A stretch of DNA of 64,000 nucleotides, taken from contig NZ_CP020046.1 of NCBI RefSeq assembly GCF_002028405.1, forward strand, positions 1,674,001-1,738,000, written 5' to 3'. The position numbers and the translations under genes were made by a program. Below are positions 54,464 through 62,105 of this stretch, piece after piece. The stretch comes from Thiomonas intermedia (GTDB lineage: Bacteria; Pseudomonadota; Gammaproteobacteria; Burkholderiales; Burkholderiaceae_C). Numbering within the stretch: the stretch's first letter is position 1; each line of letters opens with the position of its first letter. The notes below the pieces were generated by a model that was not told where the DNA came from, ran no database searches, and worked only from the letters and a program-made list of their open reading frames with translations.

Positions 54464-55528
54464 TCAGGCCGCGTCGGCGTAGAAGCCAGCGCGGTGGCGC
54501 GCGCGCGGCGCTTCGCTCTTCACCGCGGCCTGGATGGCGGCGATGTGGTCGGGCGTGGTGCCGCAGCAGCCGCCCACGATGTTCACCAGACCTTCCGCGG
54601 CGAATTCGTGCAGCAGGCGCGAGGTGACTTCGGGGGTTTCGTCGAAGCCGGTGTCGCTCATCGGATTGGGCAACCCGGCGTTGGGGTAGCAGCTGATGAA
54701 GGTGTCGGGCGCCGCCTTGGCCAGCTCCTGCAGGTAGGGCCGCATGAGCGTGGCGCCGAGCGCGCAGTTCAGCCCCACGGCCAGGGGCTGGGCGTGGCGC
54801 ACGCTGGACCAGAATGCCGTGACCGTCTGGCCGGAGAGGATGCGCCCCGAAGCGTCGGTGACGGTGCCGCTGATGAGAATGGGCAGGCGCTCGCCGGTGG
54901 CCTCGAACACTTCGTCGATGGCGAACAGCGCGGCCTTGGCGTTGAGGGTGTCGAAAATGGTCTCGACCAGAATGACGTCGGCGCCGCCGCGCATCAGCGC
55001 CCGCGTCTGCTGCGCATAGGCGGCGCGCAGGGTTTCGAAGTCGACGTTGCGCGCGCCGGGATCGTTCACGTCCGGGCTGATGCTCGCCGTCTTGGGCGTG
55101 GGCCCGAGCGCCCCCGCGACGAAGCGCGGCTTGTCCGGCGTGCTGAATTTGTCGCAGGCCGCACGCGCCAGGCGCGCCGAGGCTTCGTTCATCTCGTCCA
55201 CCAGCTCGGCCATGCCGTAGTCGTCCTGCGCCACGGTGGTCGCGCCGAAGGTGTTGGTCTCGACGAGGTCGGCGCCCGCGGCCAGATAGCCCTCGTGAAT
55301 GTCGCGGATGATCTGCGGCTGGGTCAGGCTGAGCAGTTCGTTATTGCCCTTGACGTCGCGCGGCCAGTTTTTGAAGCGCTCGCCACGGTACTGCGCCTCG
55401 CTGAGCTTGAAGCGCTGGATCATGGTGCCCATGGCGCCATCGAGGATGACGATGCGCTGTTGCAGCAGGGCGGGCAGTTGTGCCGCGCGGGTGTAAGGCC
55501 TGGGTTCGGAGGGGACGAGATTCTGCAT
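54464..55528 (-). CDS. metH: Homocysteine S-methyltransferase-domain protein (N-terminal part of methionine synthase)
   Basis: A 354-residue protein matching the N-terminal homocysteine-binding module of cobalamin-dependent methionine synthase. It shows [28 protein letters not shown], and the zinc-binding cysteines in GLNCALG and [10 protein letters not shown]. Full MetH is over 1200 residues; in Burkholderiales it is commonly split, with the folate, cobalamin and activation domains in a second gene. That second gene would be expected downstream, but the next genes here are an unknown protein and the dioxygenase, so the partner lies outside this window. Confidence 0.92.
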   Translation of the reverse strand: MQNLVPSEPRPYTRAAQLPALLQQRIVILDGAMGTMIQRFKLSEAQYRGERFKNWPRDVKGNNELLSLTQPQIIRDIHEGYLAAGADLVETNTFGATTVAQDDYGMAELVDEMNEASARLARAACDKFSTPDKPRFVAGALGPTPKTASISPDVNDPGARNVDFETLRAAYAQQTRALMRGGADVILVETIFDTLNAKAALFAIDEVFEATGERLPILISGTVTDASGRILSGQTVTAFWSSVRHAQPLAVGLNCALGATLMRPYLQELAKAAPDTFISCYPNAGLPNPMSDTGFDETPEVTSRLLHEFAAEGLVNIVGGCCGTTPDHIAAIQAAVKSEAPRARHRAGFYADAA

Positions 55529-55620
55529 GGCGTCATGGTAGGGCCAAGCGCCGCCCGTGCAGTCGTGACACTTTGTTTCGGCACGATCAGGACGGTTCTG
55601 CGTAACATGCGCGAAAACCT

Positions 55621-56028
55621 ATGTTGCCCCTTGCCCGACCTTCGTTCGCGCCGCTACGGCGTCTGTCCAGCCTGATCTGGCTGGTCGTGGCCTGCCTCGC
55701 GCTGCAGCCGTTGGCGTGGGCACAGCAGGCGCAGGTGCAGGCCGTGTCCCTGCCTTATTGCGCAACCCCGGCGATCACGCCATCGACAGCGGGCGCCAGC
55801 AAGGCGGCGAACCACGCGCCAATCCATCCGCCGTATGTGCTGTTGCTGCTGCCCTCGCAGGCTTGTAGCGGCGATCATGCCCCAACGGGTCTGCTGCCGC
55901 ACATCGCAGCCTCCGCATCAACCCCGACCGGGCTGCGCTATGCCCAGTCCACTGCGCTGGCCTGGGCCCCGCGCAGTCCGGAACGCTTTCTGCGACCCTG
56001 GTCGCACGCCCCGCCCCGTCACACCTGA
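55621..56028 (+). CDS. Small secreted protein at the head of the copper/bufferin operon
   Basis: A 135-residue protein with a signal peptide (LIWLVVACLALQPLAWA-QQ) and an otherwise Pro/Ala-rich, low-complexity mature part holding two cysteines (LPYCAT, QACSG). Such proteins, sometimes like DUF2946, occur near copper-related genes, but I cannot make a firm family call. It lies 73 bases upstream of the Cys-rich precursor gene and shares its strand, so they may be co-transcribed; a hairpin lies between them. Confidence 0.5.
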   Translation: MLPLARPSFAPLRRLSSLIWLVVACLALQPLAWAQQAQVQAVSLPYCATPAITPSTAGASKAANHAPIHPPYVLLLLPSQACSGDHAPTGLLPHIAASASTPTGLRYAQSTALAWAPRSPERFLRPWSHAPPRHT

Positions 56029-56045
56029 TCGATCGCTGCTTGCTG

Positions 56046-56080
56046 ACACGCCGGAGCCGCTCCGCGCGTGTGCCCCTTTT
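56046..56080 (+). terminator. Hairpin with short T-run between two copper-operon genes
   Basis: ACACGC-CGGAG (56046-56056) pairs with CTCCG (56060-56064) and GCGTGT (56066-56071), leaving a CCG loop and one bulged C. Bases GCCCC and then TTTT follow. This is a modest terminator or attenuator between the small secreted gene and the Cys-rich precursor gene, which could let the two be expressed at different levels. Confidence 0.4.
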
Positions 56081-56101
56081 CGATTTCAGGAGTGCTGTTT
56101 C

Positions 56102-56401
56102 ATGTCTCGTTCCCTCCCCCTGGCCGCCGCCGTCGGCGCCGCTATGATGGTCACGCTGGGCTCTGCTGCTCAGGCCGCCACCAATCCCTTTGCCTTTTCC
56201 GAGATGCCCCCCGGCCATCTGCTGAAGACAGCCGCGAAAGAAGCGGGCTGCGGCGCCGATGACGCCAAGGGCAAGGCCCTGCCCGACTGCACGCCGCAGA
56301 TGCGGGCCCAGGGCAAGTGCGGCTCCGACACCTGCAAGGCCCCGGCCGGGCAGTGCGGCGCCAAGGACATGGCGGACAAGCCGGCCAAGCACGCCAGCTG
56401 A
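56102..56401 (+). CDS. Bufferin/HvfA-like Cys-rich precursor peptide
   Basis: A 99-residue exported peptide precursor: a signal peptide (LAAAVGAAMMVTLGSAAQA, cut near residue 25) and a Lys/Ala/Gly-rich mature part with five cysteines (50, 63, 73, 78, 85). Cysteines 73 and 85 sit in GKCG and GQCG, close to the EGKCG motif modified in HvfA-type copper-binding peptides. It is followed 11 bases later by the DUF692-DUF2063 gene, whose enzymes convert such cysteines to copper-binding groups in relatives. AGGAG lies nine bases upstream of the ATG. Likely role: periplasmic copper buffering. Confidence 0.75.
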   Translation: MSRSLPLAAAVGAAMMVTLGSAAQAATNPFAFSEMPPGHLLKTAAKEAGCGADDAKGKALPDCTPQMRAQGKCGSDTCKAPAGQCGAKDMADKPAKHAS

Positions 56402-56412
56402 GGCCCGTCGCC

Positions 56413-58263
56413 ATGTCGGCCGCCACGCCCGCTTGCGGCGGGATGGCCCCGCGCCACCCGCAAGGCGCAGGACTGGGGCTGCGCCAGGACTTCCTGGCGG
56501 AGTTGCAGTCCGCGCTGCCCGAGGGGCTCGATTTTTTCGAGATCGCCCCCGAGAACTGGATCGGCGTGGGCGGAGAATCCGGCCGCGCGCTGCGCGCGTT
56601 GACGGAGCGCGCACCCTTCGTCTGTCACGGGCTGTCGCTCTCGCTGGGCGGCCCGGGGCCGTTGAACGTGGCCTTGCTGCGGCAGATCCGGCAGTTCATG
56701 GATCTGCACGGCATGGCCCTCTACACCGAGCATCTGGCCTGGTGTGCCGACACCTCGGGGCAACTCTATGAGCTGCTGCCCCTGCCCTTCACCGAGGAGG
56801 CCGTGCGCCACGTTGCCGCGCGCATCCGCCAGACCCAGGATGTTCTGGGGCAGCGCATCGCGGTGGAAAACGCCTCCTACTACGCCGCCCACCCGAACGC
56901 GCCGCTTTCTGAGATCGAATTCATCCAGGCGGTGCTGGCCGAGGCCGACTGCGATCTGCACCTGGATGTGAACAACCTCTATGTGAACTGCGCCAATCAT
57001 GGCGGCGACCCTGCCGCGCAACTGCGGGCGCTGCCCAGCGAACGCATCGCCTACCTGCACATCGCCGGGCACCGCCGCATGGACGACGGCCTGCTGCTCG
57101 ACACCCACGGCGCGGCCGTCATCGACCCGGTGTGGCAGTTGCTGCAGACGGTTTACGCCCACCATGGCATGCGCCCCACCCTGCTCGAACGCGACAACCA
57201 TCTGCCGACGCTGGAGGTGCTGATGCAGGAAGTGCGGCAGATCGGCACGCTGCAAAGCCGGGCCAGCCCCGCCACTGGCGTGGTGCCGCCCGCCATGCCC
57301 CGGCCATCCATCGCCCTCGCCGCCCCCGCGACCGCAGATCGGGCCGAGGCCTTGCAGGACACGCAGGCGGCGTTCGCCGCGCGTCTGCGCCGGCCGCGCG
57401 GCCAGCCCTGTCCAGCGGGCCTGAAGGCGCGACGGGTCGATCTCTATGCGCGGCTGGTCCATGCCAATGTGAACGAAGCCCTGCTCGGCGCGTTTCCGCG
57501 CCTGCGCGGTTTGTTGTCCGCGCGGCGCTGGTCGCAACTGGTACGCCGGTTCGTCGCCGAGCACGGCTGCCAGACGCCCTTCTTCCGCGACTTGGGCGGC
57601 GAGTTCGTCGCCTTTCTCCAGGGCCCTTCGCTGCCCCTGGCCGATCATGCTCCAGGCGACGCTGGGCCGCCCCAAGTTGCCTTGACCCCCGCGGGGGGCG
57701 GGCCGACGAGCCGCCCCGGGGGGCGCTCAGAGGCCCTGTGCGCGCTCGCCCATTTTGAGTGGACCCGCGGCACTCTGATGCTCGACGACCCTGAAGCCGT
57801 CGCCTGCCAGCCCGATGGCGATCTGCTGCACGACGTGCCGGTCTGCAACCCGGCGCTGCGGCTCGTGCACTACGACTGGCCGGTGCATACCCTGCGGCCC
57901 AGGCAGCGTATTGCGCCCGTGGCCACCGATCTGGCGCTTTACCGCGTCGGGGCCGATCAGGTGCGCTGCGCGCAGATCAACCCATTGACCGCACAATTGA
58001 TCGAACGCCTGCGCCCCGGCGAGTTGACGGGGTCTCAGGCCATTGCCTCCCTGCGCGGCGGCCGCGACGACCCGGCGGCGGCCGCGGCTTACCTCGACTT
58101 CGGCGCGGCGCTTTTGCGTGACCTGCGCCTGAGCGGGGTGTTGCTCGGCAGCCGCGCAGCAGCCGACGCTGCCCCCCTATCCTTGCCCGTTATCGCCGCG
58201 GACACGGTCACCGCGCGTGCCGCGAGCGCTGTTTCCCCTCTTTTCCCCCGCTTTACCCTCTGA
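56413..58263 (+). CDS. Fused DUF692 (MNIO) and DUF2063 protein, bufferin/HvfB-HvfC maturation enzyme
   Basis: A 616-residue fusion. Residues 15-280 are a DUF692 multinuclear non-haem iron oxygenase: candidate metal ligands appear in CHGLSLSLG (His72), TEHLAW (Glu106-His107), VENASYY (Glu152), HLDVNNLYVN (Asp185), NHGG (His196), HIAGH (His216, His220), DTHG (Asp230, His232) and ERDNHLP (Glu259). From about residue 318 a DUF2063 domain follows, the partner that in relatives recruits the peptide. The two are usually separate genes (BufB/BufC, HvfB/HvfC). A GGGCCGCCCCAAG repeat copy (57664-57676) encodes a Gly/Pro-rich insert within the DUF2063 part, in frame. Confidence 0.85.
   Translation: MSAATPACGGMAPRHPQGAGLGLRQDFLAELQSALPEGLDFFEIAPENWIGVGGESGRALRALTERAPFVCHGLSLSLGGPGPLNVALLRQIRQFMDLHGMALYTEHLAWCADTSGQLYELLPLPFTEEAVRHVAARIRQTQDVLGQRIAVENASYYAAHPNAPLSEIEFIQAVLAEADCDLHLDVNNLYVNCANHGGDPAAQLRALPSERIAYLHIAGHRRMDDGLLLDTHGAAVIDPVWQLLQTVYAHHGMRPTLLERDNHLPTLEVLMQEVRQIGTLQSRASPATGVVPPAMPRPSIALAAPATADRAEALQDTQAAFAARLRRPRGQPCPAGLKARRVDLYARLVHANVNEALLGAFPRLRGLLSARRWSQLVRRFVAEHGCQTPFFRDLGGEFVAFLQGPSLPLADHAPGDAGPPQVALTPAGGGPTSRPGGRSEALCALAHFEWTRGTLMLDDPEAVACQPDGDLLHDVPVCNPALRLVHYDWPVHTLRPRQRIAPVATDLALYRVGADQVRCAQINPLTAQLIERLRPGELTGSQAIASLRGGRDDPAAAAAYLDFGAALLRDLRLSGVLLGSRAAADAAPLSLPVIAADTVTARAASAVSPLFPRFTL
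57650..57731 (+). repeat. Dispersed GC-rich repeat inside the DUF692-DUF2063 gene, in frame
   Basis: Core GGGCCGCCCCAAG is at 57664-57676, followed by TTGCCTTGACCCCCGCGGGG, closely like the 12068-12145 copy. It encodes a Gly/Pro/Ser-rich insert (AGPPQVALTPAGGGPTSRPG) between FLQGPSLPLADH and LAHFEWTRG of the DUF2063 domain, where family members usually have a short loop. Boundaries are approximate. Confidence 0.75.
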
Positions 58264-58278
58264 ACTGAAGGAGTCGTC

Positions 58279-58791
58279 ATGTCTGTCACCGCTTTTTCTC
58301 GCCGCCGTCTCGCCCAGGGCCTCGCCGCAGGCGCACTCAGCCTGGGGCTGCTCGGCTCGGCATTCGCCGCGGGCATCCAGGTCACGGAGGCCTGGATCCG
58401 CTGGCTTCCGGCCAATCTGCCCGCCGGGGGCTATGCCAAGGTCACGAACGATACCGACAAGGAGGTCAAGCTCGTCGGCGCCTCCAGCCCGAAGTACGGC
58501 ATGGTCATGCTGCACCAGACGGTGAACAAGAACGGCATGTCGAACATGGTGCACGTCGACGCTATTGCCATCGCCCCGCACAAGAGCATGGCCTTCACCC
58601 CGGGCGACTATCACATCATGCTGATGCAGCCCAAGCCCGGCATCGAGCCTGGCCAGAAGGTGCCCGTCACGCTCAAGTTCTCGGACGGCCAATCGGTCAC
58701 GACCGAGTTCGAGGTCCGCAAGCCCACGGCCTCCGGCCCGGATGACATGAAGGGCATGGACATGGGACACATGAAGGGCATGCAACATTGA
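58279..58791 (+). CDS. Periplasmic copper chaperone PCu(A)C
   Basis: A 170-residue exported protein of the PCu(A)C family, which carries Cu(I) to cytochrome oxidase or buffers periplasmic copper. A twin-arginine-like signal SRRRLAQGLAAGALSLGLLGSAFA is followed by the domain starting VTEAWIRWLPAN. Copper ligands are MLHQTVNKNGM and GDYHIMLMQ, the H-M...H-x-M pattern. The C-terminus is Met/His-rich (MKGMDMGHMKGMQH), giving extra metal sites. AAGGAG precedes the start; it lies 15 bases after the DUF692-DUF2063 gene and completes the operon. Confidence 0.93.
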   Translation: MSVTAFSRRRLAQGLAAGALSLGLLGSAFAAGIQVTEAWIRWLPANLPAGGYAKVTNDTDKEVKLVGASSPKYGMVMLHQTVNKNGMSNMVHVDAIAIAPHKSMAFTPGDYHIMLMQPKPGIEPGQKVPVTLKFSDGQSVTTEFEVRKPTASGPDDMKGMDMGHMKGMQH

Positions 58792-58823
58792 GCCGCCAGG
58801 GCCGGACGGCACCCGCCCGGCTC

Positions 58824-58869
58824 AGCGCCTGTGAATGTTCCGGGCCTGTCCGAAATGTTCACAGGCGCT
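58824..58869. terminator. Two-way terminator between PCu(A)C and the AAA ATPase gene
   Basis: A perfect 12-bp inverted repeat, AGCGCCTGTGAA (58824-58835) and TTCACAGGCGCT (58858-58869), encloses a 22-base loop. It lies in the gap between two convergent genes, with the right arm ending at the stop codon of the ATPase gene. There is no T-run, but the position and symmetry suit termination or transcript protection on both strands. Confidence 0.55.
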
Positions 58870-59828
58870 CAGTGCATGAAGCCGATGCGCGATGGGCGGT
58901 GCAGCCGTTCGAAGTCGACGTCTCGTGGGGCCAGCTCGGCGCGTCCGTCGAGCTTGGCCGCGCCGAAGGCGCCCAGCAGCAGTCGGCGCAACTCGCGCGG
59001 CTTGCACTGCTGCAGCACGTCGAGCACGTCGTCGTCGGGCTGGTCGGGGAAGGTGGCGCCCCAGTCGTGGCCGGTGCGGATCTCGCGGTAGAGGTTGGCC
59101 GCGATTCTGCGCGTGCCTTCGGCATCGGGTGCGACGATGTCGTAGACGTTGAGCCGGTTCAGAATGGGCTCGGGAATGCCGCTGGCGTCGTTGGCGGTGG
59201 CGATCCAGATCACGCTGCTGCAGTCGATCGGCACTTCGGCGAACTCGTCGGTAAAGGCGCGCGCGGTGTCGGCCTCGAGCAGGCTGTAGAGCGCACCCAG
59301 CGGATCGTATTGGGCATGGCCCGCGGCCTTGTCGATCTCGTCGATCACCAGCACCGGGTTGGCATATTCGCCGCCCACCAGGGTGTCGAAGACCTTGCCG
59401 GGGCGCGAATGCTTCCATTGCGATGAGGCCCCCGACAGAATCCATCCGGCGGTGAGGGCATTCATCGGCGCCACCGCGCAGGTGGTGCCCAGCAGCGCCG
59501 AGACCCGTCGGGCGAAATGGGTCTTGCCGATGCCGGGGTCGCCCAGCAGCAACATGGGCATGATTTCCACCGGATCACGGCTGTCGGCGCACAGCGCCAG
59601 GCTGCGGTGGATGTCGCGCAGCGGGGCGCCGAAATTGGGCAGCTCGGCGCAGAGCTGCGACATCTCGGGCGCGTCCTGCGGCTTGATGGCCAGACGATCT
59701 CCGCCGGTGGCCAGCATGCGCTGGTAGGTGCCGCGCAGATGCTCATTGGCATCGGGGCCCATGCAGTGGAGCTTGCGCTCCACGGCGCTGACATCGAACA
59801 CGGTCTTGTAGGCGGCTACGGCAAGCAT
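58869..59828 (-). CDS. Lon-like AAA family ATPase without protease domain
   Basis: A 319-residue AAA+ ATPase with Walker A GDPGIGKT (96-103) and Walker B VLVIDEID (159-166), followed by IWIATANDASGIPEPILNRL (sensor 1 and arginine-finger region). The sequence resembles the ATPase module of Lon (GLxxG-type loop replaced by a short N-terminal helical part), but no protease domain follows. It may act as a remodelling chaperone. AGGAGG lies five bases before the ATG at 59828. No substrate is evident from neighbours. Confidence 0.85.
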   Translation of the reverse strand: MLAVAAYKTVFDVSAVERKLHCMGPDANEHLRGTYQRMLATGGDRLAIKPQDAPEMSQLCAELPNFGAPLRDIHRSLALCADSRDPVEIMPMLLLGDPGIGKTHFARRVSALLGTTCAVAPMNALTAGWILSGASSQWKHSRPGKVFDTLVGGEYANPVLVIDEIDKAAGHAQYDPLGALYSLLEADTARAFTDEFAEVPIDCSSVIWIATANDASGIPEPILNRLNVYDIVAPDAEGTRRIAANLYREIRTGHDWGATFPDQPDDDVLDVLQQCKPRELRRLLLGAFGAAKLDGRAELAPRDVDFERLHRPSRIGFMH

Positions 59829-60009
59829 GGCGTCCTCCTGATGGCGCCCCGTGTACGGGGGTGCGGTCACGACAACAAAGCATCAACCATGCCCGCATCA
59901 TCGACACGAAGCCGTCGCCGCACAAGGGCGGCAACCCCCGGCAGGATCACGCCGAAGGCCAGACCGTGAAATACCGCACAGCGCTGTGGCCCATCCTCGC
60001 CGCTGCGGA

Positions 60010-61905
60010 TCAGATTTCCACCTGCGTGCCCAGCTCGACCACGCGGTTGGGCGGGATGCGGAAGTAATCCGATGCTTCCTGCGCATTGCGGCTCATCCAG
60101 GAAAACAGCACCTCGCGCCACACCGCCATGCCCGGCAGCTTGGACGGAATGATGGTCTGTCGCGCCAGGAAGAAGGAGGTTTCCATGAGCTGGAATTCCA
60201 TGCCGTAGAGGCGTTCGCATTCCTTGAGCAGCCGCTGGATGTCGGGCTCGTCCTGGAAGCCGAGTTCGACGTGCAGCAGATAGATGCCCTCCTCCATCGC
60301 CGTGAGCTTGATGCCCTGATCGGCGCTCACATGCGGCACGTCCATCGTTTGCGCCGAGAGGAAGATCACGCGCTCGTGCAGCACTTTGTTGTGCTTGAGG
60401 TTGTGCAGCAGCGCGTGCGGCACGGTGGTGGCGTTGGGCGTGAGGTAGATGGCCGTGCCCTCCACGCGGGTGGGCGGGTAGGTGGACAGGCTGGCGACGA
60501 AATCCTGCAGGTTCAGCGCATGCTCCTCGAGCTGACGGCGCAGCAGGCTGCGGCCGCGCTTCCAGGTCGCCAGCAAGGTGTAGACCACCGCGCCGAACAA
60601 CAGCGGGAACCAGCCGCCGTGATCGATCTTGAGCGCGTTGGACGACAGGAAGGCGAGATCGATCAGCGCGAACAGGCCGAACACCACATTGGCGCGCGCC
60701 GCACTCCAGCCCCAGCGATGCTGGGCGATCATCCAGCAGAAAGCGGTGGTGACGATCATGGTGATGTTCACCGCAATGCCATAGGCGGCGGCGAGGTTTT
60801 CCGCCGTCTTGAAGGTCAGCACCAGCAGCAGCACGAAAATCATCAGCAGCCAGTTGATGAAGGGCACATAGATCTGCCCCTGATTGCTCTCGTTGGTGAA
60901 CAACACCCGCATGCGCGGCAGATAGCCGAGCTTGATCGCCTGCGTGGTGATCGAATAGGCTCCGGAGATGACCGCTTGCGAGGCAATGATGGTGGCCATG
61001 GTGGCCAGCGCCAGCAGCGGCCACAGGGCCCACGACGGCGCCAGATAGAAAAAGGGATTCTTGGTCGCCTCGGGATGCGCCAGTACCAGCGCGCCTTGGC
61101 CGAAATAGTTGAGCACCAGGCCGGGCATGACCAGGCCGATCCAGGCGATCTGAATAGGCTTGCGGCCGAAATGTCCCATGTCGGCATACAACGCCTCACC
61201 GCCGGTGAGCACCAGGAACACCGCGCCCAGCAGAATCAGCGCCACGCCCGGCTCGCGCACGAACAGCTCCGCCGCGTAGTACGGATTGATGGCCAGCAGC
61301 ACCGCGGGGTTCTGCACGATCTGCGCCATCCCCAACAGACCGATGGCGGTGAACCAGAGCAGCATGACCGGGCCGAAAAATCGCCCGACCACGGCCGTGC
61401 CGTGTTTCTGCACCACGAACAGGCCCACGAGAATGCCCGCCGTGATCGGCACGATCCAGTCGTCGAACACCGGCGTGGCCACGCCCAGGCCCTCGATGGC
61501 CGATAGCACCGAAATGGCCGGGGTGATGACGCTGTCGCCATAGAACATCGACGCGCCGATCAGCCCCAGGGCAATGGCCACCGCACGCCCGCGCGTGCCC
61601 TTGGCATACCGGCGCATCACCAGCGCCATGAGGGCGAGAATGCCGCCTTCGCCGTCGTTGTCGGCACGCAGCACCAGCAGCACATACTTCACCAGCACGA
61701 TCAGGGTCAGCGCCCAGAAGATCAGCGACAGCACGCCGAGGATGTTGTCCGCGCTGTAGGGCACGCCATGATCGGGGCTGAACGCCGTCTGGAAGGCGTA
61801 CAGCGGGCTGGTGCCGATGTCGCCGTACACCACGCCCAGAGCGCCAAGGCTGAGAGCCGCCATGCCGGATTTGTGCTCGGCCGCGGAAGGGGTTTCTGTC
61901 TGCAT
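60010..61905 (-). CDS. kup: Potassium uptake protein Kup
   Basis: A 631-residue K+/H+ symporter: about 12 helices in the first 430 residues, with the N-terminal GALGVVYGDIGTSPLYAFQTAF signature, GEGGILALMALV and GGEALYADMGHFGRKPIQ. A soluble C-terminal domain of roughly 190 residues follows. It imports potassium at low external levels. It is divergent from hemN across a 200-base gap, and its 3' end is 182 bases from the ATPase gene start. Confidence 0.95.
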   Translation of the reverse strand: MQTETPSAAEHKSGMAALSLGALGVVYGDIGTSPLYAFQTAFSPDHGVPYSADNILGVLSLIFWALTLIVLVKYVLLVLRADNDGEGGILALMALVMRRYAKGTRGRAVAIALGLIGASMFYGDSVITPAISVLSAIEGLGVATPVFDDWIVPITAGILVGLFVVQKHGTAVVGRFFGPVMLLWFTAIGLLGMAQIVQNPAVLLAINPYYAAELFVREPGVALILLGAVFLVLTGGEALYADMGHFGRKPIQIAWIGLVMPGLVLNYFGQGALVLAHPEATKNPFFYLAPSWALWPLLALATMATIIASQAVISGAYSITTQAIKLGYLPRMRVLFTNESNQGQIYVPFINWLLMIFVLLLVLTFKTAENLAAAYGIAVNITMIVTTAFCWMIAQHRWGWSAARANVVFGLFALIDLAFLSSNALKIDHGGWFPLLFGAVVYTLLATWKRGRSLLRRQLEEHALNLQDFVASLSTYPPTRVEGTAIYLTPNATTVPHALLHNLKHNKVLHERVIFLSAQTMDVPHVSADQGIKLTAMEEGIYLLHVELGFQDEPDIQRLLKECERLYGMEFQLMETSFFLARQTIIPSKLPGMAVWREVLFSWMSRNAQEASDYFRIPPNRVVELGTQVEI

Positions 61906-62054
61906 GGGAATTGCGCGAGGTCAGGCCCGCGATGCCGGAAGATGCGCGTCGCAGGATAGTCCATTCCACCCTGGCTTCCGCGCGCATCGGGCTGCATCGA
62001 GGCAGCCGCTGTTGTTTTTGCGTTGCAGCAATTGTGCCGCGGTCACGCCAACCG

Positions 62055-62068
62055 TTGCGTCAGATCAA
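62055..62068. promoter_or_regulatory. Possible FNR/Anr box upstream of hemN
   Basis: TTGCGTCAGATCAA matches 8 of 10 specified bases of the FNR consensus TTGAT-N4-ATCAA (one half-site perfect). hemN is commonly FNR-controlled, which fits. The centre is only about 44 bases from the hemN ATG, so if it works as a class II activator site the transcript would be nearly leaderless; the call is therefore weak. Confidence 0.35.
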
Positions 62069-62105
62069 AACCTCAGGGTCGTCTTTGAGCAAACATTCAA
62101 TCATT

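Noticed and set aside
62071-62105. A second FNR box (TTGA...TCAA) closer to hemN
   Set aside because: The half-sites are separated by 8 bases instead of 6, so they do not form a proper site.
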